Positions 26,181-34,426 of a DNA stretch of 64,000 bases are shown here, piece after piece. The DNA is taken from the NCBI GenBank assembly GCA_026014585.1, contig JAOZIA010000022.1:1-64000 (forward strand), in the 5' to 3' direction. Origin of the DNA: Candidatus Bathyarchaeota archaeon. Its GTDB lineage: Archaea; Thermoproteota; Bathyarchaeia; Bathyarchaeales; Bathycorpusculaceae. The position numbers were made by a program, and so were the translations under genes. Within the stretch, counting starts at the first letter, position 1. Every line of letters begins with the position of its first letter. Under the pieces are notes generated by a model that saw nothing but the letters and a program-made list of their open reading frames with translations, searched no databases and had not been told where the DNA came from.

Positions 26181-27118
26181 ACAACAACGGCTCTTTCAAT
26201 CTTAGATGCCATCTGCAGTAAAGCCAATGACTCCCTTATTTTACTAACTGAATTCTCAAAACATGCTTTTGCATCCTCAGACAGCTTAAGCTCCAAAATT
26301 TTCTCAATCCCTCCGCTACCCACAATCACAGGTACACCAATAGACAAGCCACTCTGTCCATACTCGCCCTCAAGAACCGTGGACACACTCATAACTCGGT
26401 TTCTGCCAGTTAAAATAGCATCGGCCATAATCGCAATCACTGCTGCAGGCGCAAAGGTTGTGGCGCCCTTAAGAGAAATTACCTCTGCACCCGAAGAAAT
26501 TGTGGCTTCAACAACACGGGTAATCTGTGCTTCTGTTAAGAAATGACTTATGGGAATCCCTGAAATCGATGCATAATCAATCAGCGGCACCATTGAGTCT
26601 CCATGCTCCCCAATAACCAGCGCTCGTGTGTCCTCCCTTGAAACCCCACATTCTGCCGCCAAATACGTTCGAAATCGGTGTGTGTCCAAAATATTGCCCA
26701 TGCCAAATACGCGTGTTCGAGGGAACCCTGATTCTTTGTAGGCGATGTAAGTCATGATGTCTACGGGGTTAGTGACCACCATCAGTTTGCAGTCTGGTGC
26801 GTATCTGACAATCTCTTTGGTGACGCTTTTGATAATTTTAGCATTACCAATGAGCAAATCCGAACGGCTCATTCCAGGTGTTCTGCCTTTGCCCGCTGTT
26901 ATAATCACAAGTTCGGAACCTTCGATGTCTTTGAAGTTACCTGTTCCCTTGACTTCACCGTCAAACTCAATCGCAGGAGCAGCCTGCATCATATCCAACG
27001 CTTCACCTTTAGCCAAACTCTCATTAACATCAACAAAAACAACATCGCTGATTTTATAACGGAGAATTTCAAAGGCTGCACCACTGCCCACTTTACCTGC
27101 ACCGACAATAGAAATCAT
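26177..27118 (-). CDS. mdh: Malate dehydrogenase (LDH/MDH superfamily)
   Basis: 313 residues. The NAD-binding GAGKVG loop is at residues 6-11, and an acidic residue after strand 2 (VFVDVNE) favours NAD. The mobile loop AGKGRTPGMSRSDLL has Arg at the substrate-determining position, which indicates malate rather than lactate. The catalytic pair is GEHGDSMVPL. It interconverts malate and oxaloacetate. All key residues are present. Confidence 0.93.
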   Translation of the reverse strand: MISIVGAGKVGSGAAFEILRYKISDVVFVDVNESLAKGEALDMMQAAPAIEFDGEVKGTGNFKDIEGSELVIITAGKGRTPGMSRSDLLIGNAKIIKSVTKEIVRYAPDCKLMVVTNPVDIMTYIAYKESGFPRTRVFGMGNILDTHRFRTYLAAECGVSREDTRALVIGEHGDSMVPLIDYASISGIPISHFLTEAQITRVVEATISSGAEVISLKGATTFAPAAVIAIMADAILTGRNRVMSVSTVLEGEYGQSGLSIGVPVIVGSGGIEKILELKLSEDAKACFENSVSKIRESLALLQMASKIERAVVV

Positions 27119-27283
27119 AAGGAAACTAGATGCATGTCGAGATAAATACCTTAACTGAATCGCTTAACCCAAAAACATGTCTATTTGGTTCCTATTAGAA
27201 ATTCATTGCAGAAACTATAGAGGGGTCTACAAAGCCTAAGAGGGGCGGTCCCTAATGGTTAAATTCCAATCCAAACAGCATTA

Positions 27284-27706
27284 TTAGAAACTGCGCAGTT
27301 TACTTTGCTGCTCATCCAAAGTCTTGTTCACCAAAGCATCGGCTCTGGAAATCCAAACGTTTTCCCTAGGAACACTTACAATGTAAAACTGCTTAAACTG
27401 TAAAAGCAACTCACGTGCCTTCTGCCAATACACCTGCAACACAGCATTTTTCACACGATACTGCCCATTTAATTGTCTTACGACAAGTTCACTGTCTAAA
27501 TGACAGGTTATGGCTTCTGGGTTGAGTGTTAATGCGTATTGTAACGCAGAGATTAAGGCTTCGTACTCGGCTTGATTATTGGTTTTAACACCTAAGAATC
27601 GGGAATCAGATTTTATCACTTGCCCCTCCACTAAAACTACGTAGGCTGCCGCTGCTAGACCAGGGTTTCCTCTTGCGCCACCATCTGAGTAAATATTTAG
27701 TTGCAT
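27284..27706 (-). CDS. rnhA: Ribonuclease HI
   Basis: 140 residues with the RNase H fold. The first carboxylate is in YSDGGARGNPG, the second in NQAEYEAL, the third in HLDSELVVRQLNGQY, and the last Asp in RADALVN. It cleaves RNA in RNA:DNA hybrids. This is the short archaeal/bacterial RNase HI form without an N-terminal hybrid-binding domain. Confidence 0.93.
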   Translation of the reverse strand: MQLNIYSDGGARGNPGLAAAAYVVLVEGQVIKSDSRFLGVKTNNQAEYEALISALQYALTLNPEAITCHLDSELVVRQLNGQYRVKNAVLQVYWQKARELLLQFKQFYIVSVPRENVWISRADALVNKTLDEQQSKLRSF

Positions 27707-27842
27707 AGATAAACTTCTCTTGGTTTAGTAATTTAGCTTTTTTTCTCTAATTAAAGTTTTAAGTTATGGCTTATTCTCTTGTTACTGCTCAGGTACAACC
27801 ACATTTCTTTAAGAGCATCAACACGCCTAAACAAACACAGGA

Positions 27843-28184
27843 TTGGAGAATCGTTTTTTGCCCAACGGATTTTTAGATAATAAACTAAATTCTGCGCATA
27901 CACCTCTTATTCTTTTTAAACAAAAAGAGGTCAATAGCAAAGCCTCCCGAAGAGGAAAACTCGATATCGTAGCAGAAATACTGCAGTTTTGTAGTGAACA
28001 AAAAACCAAAACAAGCGTTATGTACAATACAAACCTAAACTATGCCCAACTCAAAAAGCAACTGGACATACTGGTAACTCAAGGACTGCTTATCAAAAAC
28101 TCTAACAAGTTCTGCACAACCCAGAAAGGGCAACGCTTCATAATCCTTTTTAATGAACTCAATGCCCTAATTGAACAAGAATAA
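27843..28184 (+). CDS. Winged-helix transcriptional regulator (COG3432-like)
   Basis: 113 residues from a TTG start. Residues 36-110 hold the winged-helix domain: KLDIVAEILQFC, the helix-turn-helix with YAQLKKQLDILVTQGLL, and a wing with CTTQKGQRF. It resembles the regulator at 8793-9050. The target is unknown; it lies near tRNA-His. Confidence 0.75.
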   Translation: MENRFLPNGFLDNKLNSAHTPLILFKQKEVNSKASRRGKLDIVAEILQFCSEQKTKTSVMYNTNLNYAQLKKQLDILVTQGLLIKNSNKFCTTQKGQRFIILFNELNALIEQE

Positions 28185-28206
28185 CTTTTTTCAAAATTAT
28201 TTGGAG

Positions 28207-28280
28207 GGCCGGGGCAGGGATTTGAACCCTGGCAAAAGGCTCCACAGGCCTCTAGGCTACCAAGCTACCTCACCCCGGCC
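28207..28280 (-). tRNA. tRNA-His (GTG)
   Basis: A cloverleaf of 74 bases. The acceptor GCCGGGG/CCCCGGC carries an encoded extra G opposite C73, the histidine hallmark. The D-stem is AGGT/GCCT, the anticodon stem GAGGC/GCCTT encloses loop CTGTGGA (anticodon GTG), and the T-loop is TTCAAAT. CCA is not encoded. Confidence 0.95.
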
Positions 28281-28537
28281 ATAATTGATGTGGGATTATC
28301 CGACCTCGACCATTTTTTAGGTGGGCTCGATAGAAACATGTAGAACTCCTTATTTTTGTTTACGGAAATAATCCCTCTTTTTTAGTCAGAAAAGTTTTAC
28401 AAAATAATTTCAAATCTAAAAATTAGAGACTGAACATAGGTTAACAATGAACAGAGGTGCATAACTGCTAAGAACCTGAACCTGAAAATGGGTGCTTGCA
28501 CAGTTTTGTTTAAAAAATTAGGGTTATGGTTTAAGGG

Positions 28538-28963
28538 TTATTTCCATTTGCCCTCTTGCCATCGTTCATAGCTTGTAGTTGTTATTTTGATTATGGGAAC
28601 TTCGCCTTCTTTCCAACTGCCTGATTCAGTTTGGTATGCAGGATATTTTTCTTTGAGAAGAGAATGGGCGTACTGGTACTCTTTTCCGCTCCAGATGATT
28701 TCTGCTTCTCCTTGAACGCAAATTCCTTTAGCTGTTGACCAGTTGTCCCTATCATAATCATCAATTACCAGCGAAACTTGAGGATTGACTTCAAGTTGTT
28801 CAAGTGTTGGTGAATCTGGTTCAAAGGCGATGTAAAAGTAAATGCCATCAAAAACTGGCCATACCGGTCTAACGATTGGTTCACAATCTTCTGTTGCAGT
28901 TGCAAGTCGACCTACTGGCAGTTTTTGTATAAACGCAGCATCGGATTTTGACAGTTTTTTCAT
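28538..28963 (-). CDS. Pyridoxamine 5'-phosphate oxidase-like flavoprotein
   Basis: About 141 residues. It starts MKKLSKSDAAFIQ, followed by the FMN-barrel strands PVGRLATATEDCEPIVRPVW, YFYIAFEPDSP, and QVSLVIDDYDRDNW then GICVQGEAEII, the standard order of the family. A C-terminal strand (IIKITTTSYERW) completes the barrel. Such proteins bind FMN or F420 and reduce small molecules. This is the second family member in the window, after 21410-21910. Confidence 0.85.
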   Translation of the reverse strand: MKKLSKSDAAFIQKLPVGRLATATEDCEPIVRPVWPVFDGIYFYIAFEPDSPTLEQLEVNPQVSLVIDDYDRDNWSTAKGICVQGEAEIIWSGKEYQYAHSLLKEKYPAYQTESGSWKEGEVPIIKITTTSYERWQEGKWK

Positions 28964-29051
28964 CATATATGTCCCTACTATGTGCCTAAAGTTTTGTTTC
29001 TTTAAAATTCTTTCTATCCGCTCACCTTAAAAAAACTAGCGCTTTCAGCGT

Positions 29052-29909
29052 CTATTTTGCTTGACACTGTGGGCAATAAAATATTTGTCCGCCACCCAAC
29101 GCCAACTTTTGAACGTCCGTTCCACAAGCTAAACAGTTTTTTTCCTTCATATTAGGGCCCATCGCGGGGACGTAACTGCCCTGTTTTCCGTAGAAATCAT
29201 CAAACTGGTTCTTTCCACCCATCCTTAACCGCTCCTCAATAACAAGTTTTACCGCAAAAAATAATGCTTGAACTTTTGGCGGTTCTAACTCTGAGGCTTT
29301 TGTTTTGGGGTTAATCTGCGCCCTATAAATTATGTCTTGAAATAGGCTGTTTCCTAACCCCACTACTACCGCGTCTTTGCCGACTAAAGCTGCTTTTATA
29401 TTGACTTTTTTGTTGGATAACTGTTTTGAAAAATTTTCAGGTGTGAACTCCTTGTCCTCCAGAGGAGAGAGGGTTGATGAAAAATCCCTTTTGTACATGT
29501 AATTTTCCTTTAGTTCATCGTTGGTTAAGGCTTTGATGGTGCCCATTCCTGTCAACGTAACCGTGAATGATGAGCTATCTGTGAAAGTGATTTTTAGATG
29601 GAACTTGGCTGGCAGATTGTTTTTGTTTGGTTGGTAGAGGATTTTTCCGCCATATTCAGGTGCCAAAAGCAGGTTTAACTCTTGGTCAAATTTTACGTGT
29701 ATAGTGTTGCCTCTTGATTTGACAGATTGAATTTTGCATCCGATAAGTCTTTCAAAGTCGGATTGGTACATATTTATGAAGCCTAAATTTTGGAATTTTT
29801 CGTAATTTTTAAGTGTGTATTCTGAAACTTTTTTTCCTACGAGCTCTTGGTTCATTTGTTTGGCCAGAATGTGTGCTTCAGGTAACTCAACGCTCAAGGT
29901 GATTTTCAC
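29052..29909 (-). CDS. Fpg/Nei-family DNA glycosylase-like protein with displaced N-terminal proline
   Basis: 285 residues. An N-terminal beta-rich domain begins with ELPEA (as in Fpg's PELPEVE) and contains LLAPEYGGKI; a helix-two-turn-helix region includes VGLGNSLFQDIIYRAQINP; and a C-terminal zinc finger has CLAC and CPQC. The domain order is that of Fpg/Nei. However, six to ten residues precede ELPEA, so the proline that acts as nucleophile at position 2 in Fpg is not N-terminal. A related bacterial group with MIEIPEA-type starts is known. It may still act on damaged or uncommon DNA, perhaps by another nucleophile. GTG start. Confidence 0.8.
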   Translation of the reverse strand: MKITLSVELPEAHILAKQMNQELVGKKVSEYTLKNYEKFQNLGFINMYQSDFERLIGCKIQSVKSRGNTIHVKFDQELNLLLAPEYGGKILYQPNKNNLPAKFHLKITFTDSSSFTVTLTGMGTIKALTNDELKENYMYKRDFSSTLSPLEDKEFTPENFSKQLSNKKVNIKAALVGKDAVVVGLGNSLFQDIIYRAQINPKTKASELEPPKVQALFFAVKLVIEERLRMGGKNQFDDFYGKQGSYVPAMGPNMKEKNCLACGTDVQKLALGGGQIFYCPQCQAK

Positions 29910-30137
29910 GGTTCCCTGTCTTATTTTTGGCTTTTTAAGCTTTTATTGGTATCGTTGTTTTAGCTTTTAGGGGTTTTTATTAATGCTGGTTATGAGTTAA
30001 ATGTTAATGAACTAGGTCATAACTCGTTAATTTTCTTGTTTTTTAACCAATGTGTCTGAAAATATGCAACAACATAATGATAAATTTGTATCAATAGCTA
30101 GTTAACTACTAAACATCTACCCAGTCGAGGTGAAAAA

Positions 30138-30614
30138 ATGAATAATAAAAAAATCTCAGTTATTGCCTCCTTACTTTTGTTGACTACGCTATTTGTGATA
30201 TCCGCAATGCCTACACGTGCTCAGGAATCAGCAGTACTTCCGGTTTCAATAACAATACTTTCTCCAGAAGGTAGCGGAACAACCGACCCTGCTCCTGGAG
30301 ACTACAATTTCACTGACATTTACACATTGACAGCTACACCAGCTGATGGATGGGAATTTAGTCATTGGATAGTTACTGGTGATCTAGCACAGCAACTTGG
30401 AATAACGACAACTGCAATTAGCGTTACTGATAACCCAGTTGTTGGCGACTGTGGCTTTGGATACAGTTATCAATATCAGCCCATTTTCGTTGAAACGTCA
30501 AACACTTCTGCAAGCTTACCTGATGTGCCTGTTCTATATGTTGTTATTATTGTAGTAGCCGTTGCAATATTAGCGGGTGCTGGAGCATTCTTGGCAGGCA
30601 AAAAAAGTAAATAA
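30138..30614 (+). CDS. Secreted surface protein with InlB B-repeat-like domain and membrane anchor
   Basis: A signal peptide (residues 6-29, ending TRAQ) is followed by a beta-rich domain with YTLTATPADGWEFSHW, characteristic of the divergent InlB B-repeat domain found in many archaeal surface proteins. A Ser/Thr-rich segment and a C-terminal membrane helix (residues 133-153) with a GKKSK tail complete it. An AGGTGA site precedes the ATG. It would be exposed outside the cell, possibly for adhesion. Confidence 0.8.
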   Translation: MNNKKISVIASLLLLTTLFVISAMPTRAQESAVLPVSITILSPEGSGTTDPAPGDYNFTDIYTLTATPADGWEFSHWIVTGDLAQQLGITTTAISVTDNPVVGDCGFGYSYQYQPIFVETSNTSASLPDVPVLYVVIIVVAVAILAGAGAFLAGKKSK

Positions 30615-30655
30615 TCTCTTTTTTTTTTAAAAAAAAAATAATCTCATTTTTTTGT
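30615..30655. terminator. Bidirectional T/A-tract terminator
   Basis: Between two convergent genes, TCTC followed by ten T, ten A, then AATCTCATTTTTTT provides U-tracts on both strands, the usual archaeal termination signal. Confidence 0.6.
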
Positions 30656-31021
30656 ATTCCGAAAGCTACTTTTTGTTTTGTTCTCTTCAAGCCTGAACCT
30701 TACAATCTCTTTAACCAAATCCAGCGGAAGCGGTTCATACATGTCAAACTTAATCGTGCCCTTGCTTGTTTTGAACCCTGCAAGCTTGTCCTTGAACGCT
30801 TCAATCGCGGATGCTTTAGGATAAAACCCTATGTGCCCTTTAAAAGCGGCAAACCAAACCAGAAGCCCATCCTGCTTGAACGCGGGCATTTGATAGCTGA
30901 TGGTTTCCTGTGCATCCGGCGCGGCTTCATTGATGGCTTGCCGTAACTGTTGCAGTTTATCTTGAATGTTTTCAGGAAAACTTGCGATGTATTCATCAAT
31001 AGTTGTGACAGCTTTGTTCAT
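30644..31021 (-). CDS. DUF1801 / YdhG-like protein
   Basis: About 125 residues from ATG 31021, which has AAGGA seven bases upstream. It contains TIDEYIASFPENIQDKL, then ETISYQMPAFK, LVWFAAFKGHIGFYPK and FKTSKGTIKF, the hallmark sequence order of DUF1801 proteins. The family has a CyaY/frataxin-like fold and has been suggested to bind iron or act as a chaperone. The function here is unproven. Confidence 0.88.
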   Translation of the reverse strand: MNKAVTTIDEYIASFPENIQDKLQQLRQAINEAAPDAQETISYQMPAFKQDGLLVWFAAFKGHIGFYPKASAIEAFKDKLAGFKTSKGTIKFDMYEPLPLDLVKEIVRFRLEENKTKSSFRNTKK

Positions 31022-31248
31022 GAAAAGTTCCTTCAAATGGCATAATTATTAGGGACATTTTTTGGATTTTAGGTTTTTGTTTCAGATTACAAAGGTTTGG
31101 ATAATTAAATAATAGAAAACTACTTGTTAGCGCAAACTGTTTCTGGTTGTTTTGTCCTTGTTTTGGGTGTATTAACAAAAAACATTAGTTCTTTATTCCC
31201 AGAAAGGTTTAATTGAAGTACAGTATAATGGATTGGCTGAAATGGCGT

Positions 31249-31332
31249 GCGGGATTCCCCAAGCCTGGTATGGGGCAGGCCTGCTAAGTCTGTGGTCGCA
31301 AGGCCACGGGGGTTCAAATCCCCCATCCCGCG
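31249..31332 (+). tRNA. tRNA-Ser (GCT)
   Basis: A long-variable-arm tRNA. The acceptor GCGGGAT/ATCCCGC with discriminator G, anticodon stem CAGGC/GTCTG with loop CTGCTAA (anticodon GCT), a class II variable arm (GTGGTCGCAAGGCCAC) and a T-loop TTCAAAT are all visible. CCA is encoded at 31333-31335. Confidence 0.95.
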
Positions 31333-31435
31333 CCATAACTCCCACAACTGCTTGAAATAATCTTGAATTTTTTCATCTTTCTGAGAAAATTTAAATCAAA
31401 CCCGCGTATAATACGCGCAAGCAGAGGACGGTCGA

Positions 31436-31546
31436 ATGGTAATAGTAATTGATTTTGAAACTTTAGTGATTTTTATATCTTTATTGATAATGGCTGGCAT
31501 TGCTTTCTGGTGGATTCGTGAGGACAAGATAAAGAAGAGCCAGTAG
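31436..31546 (+). CDS. Tiny single-pass membrane protein (36 aa)
   Basis: ATG frame with one hydrophobic helix (residues 8-26) and a basic tail (EDKIKKSQ). A TATA-like AAATTTAAAT stretch lies about 45 bases upstream. It fits the size of small membrane peptides but could be spurious. Confidence 0.35.
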   Translation: MVIVIDFETLVIFISLLIMAGIAFWWIREDKIKKSQ

Positions 31547-31895
31547 CTTTTCACTATTTCTCTCAGCGTAAGCTACTGAGCCAGACGCCTTTTAAACAAC
31601 ATATAGGACCCTGCCAGTGACCCATATGCAAGAAAGCGAAAAGACACGTTTTCTTTACAAGCAAAAGAAAACCCATCAGTAACTGTTTCAGTGTGGCGAT
31701 AGATGACCCCGGCATGGGTTCAAATCCCACAGCCCGTACCACTCTATTTCCAATCATTTTTTTGTTGTTTTGGTTTTTTGTTTTCTGGGTGTTTGTTGAC
31801 ATGTATTTGATGTTTATTGTGAGACCATAATGCATATTAAGTAAAGACCAAAATAATTCGATAAACGATTAAGCCTTTGGAAGGTTGTCTTACAA
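31547..31895. other. Intergenic stretch with a tRNA fragment
   Basis: This 349-base gap holds no convincing gene. Its only recognisable content is the tRNA 3'-end-like sequence at 31711-31741. Downstream of it the sequence is T-rich. Confidence 0.4.
31711..31741 (+). pseudogene. tRNA 3' fragment (T-arm and acceptor end)
   Basis: GGG-TTCAAAT-CCC forms a T-arm, followed by AGCCCGT, a discriminator A and CCA. No matching 5' half (ACGGGCT and D-arm) is found upstream. It looks like the remnant left by an integrated element at a tRNA or a decayed tRNA gene; a heavily intron-split tRNA is less likely. Confidence 0.55.
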
Positions 31896-33002
31896 ATGAG
31901 TAGTTGTGATAAAAAAAGCTTGACAGATGAAAACAAGTCGCTCATAGTTCTACACATCGATGACGATCCCACGATTTTGGCTATATCAAAAATGATTCTT
32001 GAATCAGACAACAGATTCCAAGTCGAAACCGCCACCAGCGTCCAAGAAGCATTCAAAAAACTCGCCCAACAACCCTTCCAAGCAATAATTTCCGATTACG
32101 AAATGCCCAAAAAAGACGGGCTCCAATTTCTCGAAGAATTACGCAAACAAAAAAACGAAATCGCATTTGTCATGTTCACAGGTAGAGGACGCGAAGAAGT
32201 TGCAGTTAAAGCCTTAAACTTGGGTGCAGACCGTTACATCAACAAAAACGGTGACCCCGAAACCGTCTATTGCGAACTAAGTTACGCCTTAACTAAAATT
32301 ATTGAGCGCAAAAAAGCTCGCAAAATGCTCCTTGATGATGCCAACAAAATTTACAGTTTAAACGAGAAGCTGCGAGTTGTCGGCGGATTAACTAGGCATG
32401 ACGTCAGAAATAAGCTAGTGGCTTTGAATGCGCATGTTTTCATGTTAAAAAAGAGGGTGAACGATAACTCTGATGCAGCAAAACACATCAGTGGTATAGA
32501 GCTTGCTGTGAAACAAATCGTGGAGTTGCTAGAGTTTTCGCGGCTTTATGAAAAGTTGGGTGCTGAAGAACTAAAATTCGTTGAGGTTGAAAAATGCATA
32601 AATGAAGCAAGCAGACTCACAGACCTCAAAGACATCAAACTTGTCAATCAATGCCAAGGGCTCACTGTTATGGCCGATTCTTTGTTGCGGCAGCTTTTCT
32701 TTAACCTAATTGACAACACCATAAAGCATGGCAAAACCAGCAATCAAATACAACTACGCATAGAACTTGATGAACCCACTTTAGAGCTGATTTATGAGGA
32801 TAACGGCGTGGGAATATCTGATGAAATGACGAAAGACTTATTTGCAGAAAAAAGCCAAAGCCACGGGCTTTATCTGGCGCGGCGTATTTGTGAAGCTTAC
32901 GGTTGGACGATTTCTGAAACAGGAAAACAAGGTCAAGGCGCCCAATTCACCATAAACATTCCTAAGGCATTGGTAAAAAATTGTGTTTGCCAGAAGTCTT
33001 GA
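31896..33002 (+). CDS. Response regulator-histidine kinase hybrid (368 aa)
   Basis: A receiver domain occupies residues 9-135: acidic pocket HIDDDP, phosphoacceptor Asp in IISDYEMPKKDG, Thr in FTGRG and Lys in YINKNG. It is followed by a dimerisation helix with the phosphorylatable His in LTRHDVRNKL (about residue 168) and a HATPase domain with N-box NLIDNTIKHG, G1 EDNGVGIS and a G2-like SHGLYLARRI. Receiver before kinase is common in archaeal soluble two-component proteins. No membrane or PAS sensor is present, so the input must come through another kinase or partner. Confidence 0.9.
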   Translation: MSSCDKKSLTDENKSLIVLHIDDDPTILAISKMILESDNRFQVETATSVQEAFKKLAQQPFQAIISDYEMPKKDGLQFLEELRKQKNEIAFVMFTGRGREEVAVKALNLGADRYINKNGDPETVYCELSYALTKIIERKKARKMLLDDANKIYSLNEKLRVVGGLTRHDVRNKLVALNAHVFMLKKRVNDNSDAAKHISGIELAVKQIVELLEFSRLYEKLGAEELKFVEVEKCINEASRLTDLKDIKLVNQCQGLTVMADSLLRQLFFNLIDNTIKHGKTSNQIQLRIELDEPTLELIYEDNGVGISDEMTKDLFAEKSQSHGLYLARRICEAYGWTISETGKQGQGAQFTINIPKALVKNCVCQKS

Positions 33003-33026
33003 CTTTATCGCTATGTTATAGTGCCA

Positions 33027-34271
33027 TTAATAGTGCTCTAGCAGGTAATGTTTTTGTTCTCGGAACACCTTTGCTTCCCGCTGCACTCTTTGCTCGGCTT
33101 GTTCTCGGGATTCCGTTCCTGTTTCTTTCAAAAACGCTGCAACTCTGCCAATCCAAAGAATCCGCAATGCATCAATCAGTTTAGCTTTGTCAACGATAGG
33201 GTTATGGTACTGCCCAATGAAGGAGTAGACTGTTTTTGCCCAAACGTCAGGCGGAAAGACCAAGTTGTCAATTTCCCCTTTTCTTATCTTTTCAAAAATA
33301 TTCAGTAAATCTTGACTGAGACATTTTTGATAGATTGGCACGTAAGCGTCATAGTTGCTTTTGAAGGTTTCAAGAGTTGCTGGCAAAGAAACCTGAATTT
33401 GTTCAGGCGTAAACATGTCTTTTGCTGTTTCCCCGACCATTTCTGTTGAGGAAAAGCCCTTGATACTTTTCCAAACTGATTCATACTGCTCTATGCAGGT
33501 GAACATGGTGTTAATGACTTGTCTAAACATTGGGGCAAGCTGGCTGGATGGGTCTTTAGCATCATGCATTTTAACGCCTAAATAAGCCTGCTTAATTTCG
33601 TATCCCTTTGACAGTGCCGTTAATGTTTCAAAAATATCAATGCCAAAGCAATTTACATCAGGCAACTCCCACATAGGTGAATCTAAGATGTCTTCTACAA
33701 GCTTGATTGAAAAACCAAAGTCTCCTCCTATGGGTTGTCTGATGTCTTTGCCAAAAAGGCTCGCTGTTATTGGATAGCATAAAAAGTTGGTTATGGTGCC
33801 GTCATATTTGCGGCGGTTGTAATAGGGTGTTACTAATCCTGTTCCCGTCATTGTTGGAGAAATCAACAGTTTCATCCATTCAGGCGTTATGCTACGTAGG
33901 TCTGAATCAACTAATGCCACACTTTTTACTTTAAGAGTGCTGGCTGCTTCAAAAATTGCCCGGACAGCTCTCCCTTTTCCAGATGTTCCAATGTATATTG
34001 CAGGTATCAGTTTTACTTCAGATGGCAAGTTTACTTTTTTAACTGAAGTTAATGTTTCGTCTTTTGAGTTGCCGTCTGAAACAAAAATTGCTGACCTAAA
34101 ATTAGGGAAATAAGTTTCCAATCCTTTTGTTACCTGTGAAATAACATAACTTGCTGTCAGCACGTTGTTAAATGAGGGGATTCCAACCAAAATGTCTGCT
34201 TTTTCTATATCGTGCAAAAAAATGCGTGCATCTAATGATAATGCAGAATCTTCTCGGTTCATAAGCATCAA
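33027..34271 (-). CDS. GT81-like glycosyltransferase (glucosylglycerate synthase type)
   Basis: 414 residues with a GT-A fold. The nucleotide-sugar site begins with ILVGIPSFNN, a DxD-type VDSDLRS motif binds the metal, and later TPYYNRRKYDGT, QPIGGDFGFS and FGIDIFET match the layout of GT81 glucosyl- or mannosyl-glycerate synthases. These make charged compatible solutes from NDP-sugar and 3-phosphoglycerate. The C-terminal 130 residues are helical. The phosphatase partner is not adjacent. An alternative sugar acceptor is possible. Confidence 0.8.
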   Translation of the reverse strand: MMLMNREDSALSLDARIFLHDIEKADILVGIPSFNNVLTASYVISQVTKGLETYFPNFRSAIFVSDGNSKDETLTSVKKVNLPSEVKLIPAIYIGTSGKGRAVRAIFEAASTLKVKSVALVDSDLRSITPEWMKLLISPTMTGTGLVTPYYNRRKYDGTITNFLCYPITASLFGKDIRQPIGGDFGFSIKLVEDILDSPMWELPDVNCFGIDIFETLTALSKGYEIKQAYLGVKMHDAKDPSSQLAPMFRQVINTMFTCIEQYESVWKSIKGFSSTEMVGETAKDMFTPEQIQVSLPATLETFKSNYDAYVPIYQKCLSQDLLNIFEKIRKGEIDNLVFPPDVWAKTVYSFIGQYHNPIVDKAKLIDALRILWIGRVAAFLKETGTESREQAEQRVQREAKVFREQKHYLLEHY

Positions 34272-34426
34272 TGTAACTAATGCTCCTTGTTTAAAAAATT
34301 ATTCGCTAAACTGATGTGAAAAAAACTGATTAATACTTTGCAGAATCTATTTATTCAATAACTTGATTGAATATGTATAGTTTTTGGATATAAATTATCG
34401 CTAAGTAAATTCGAGGTTCTGCAAGA

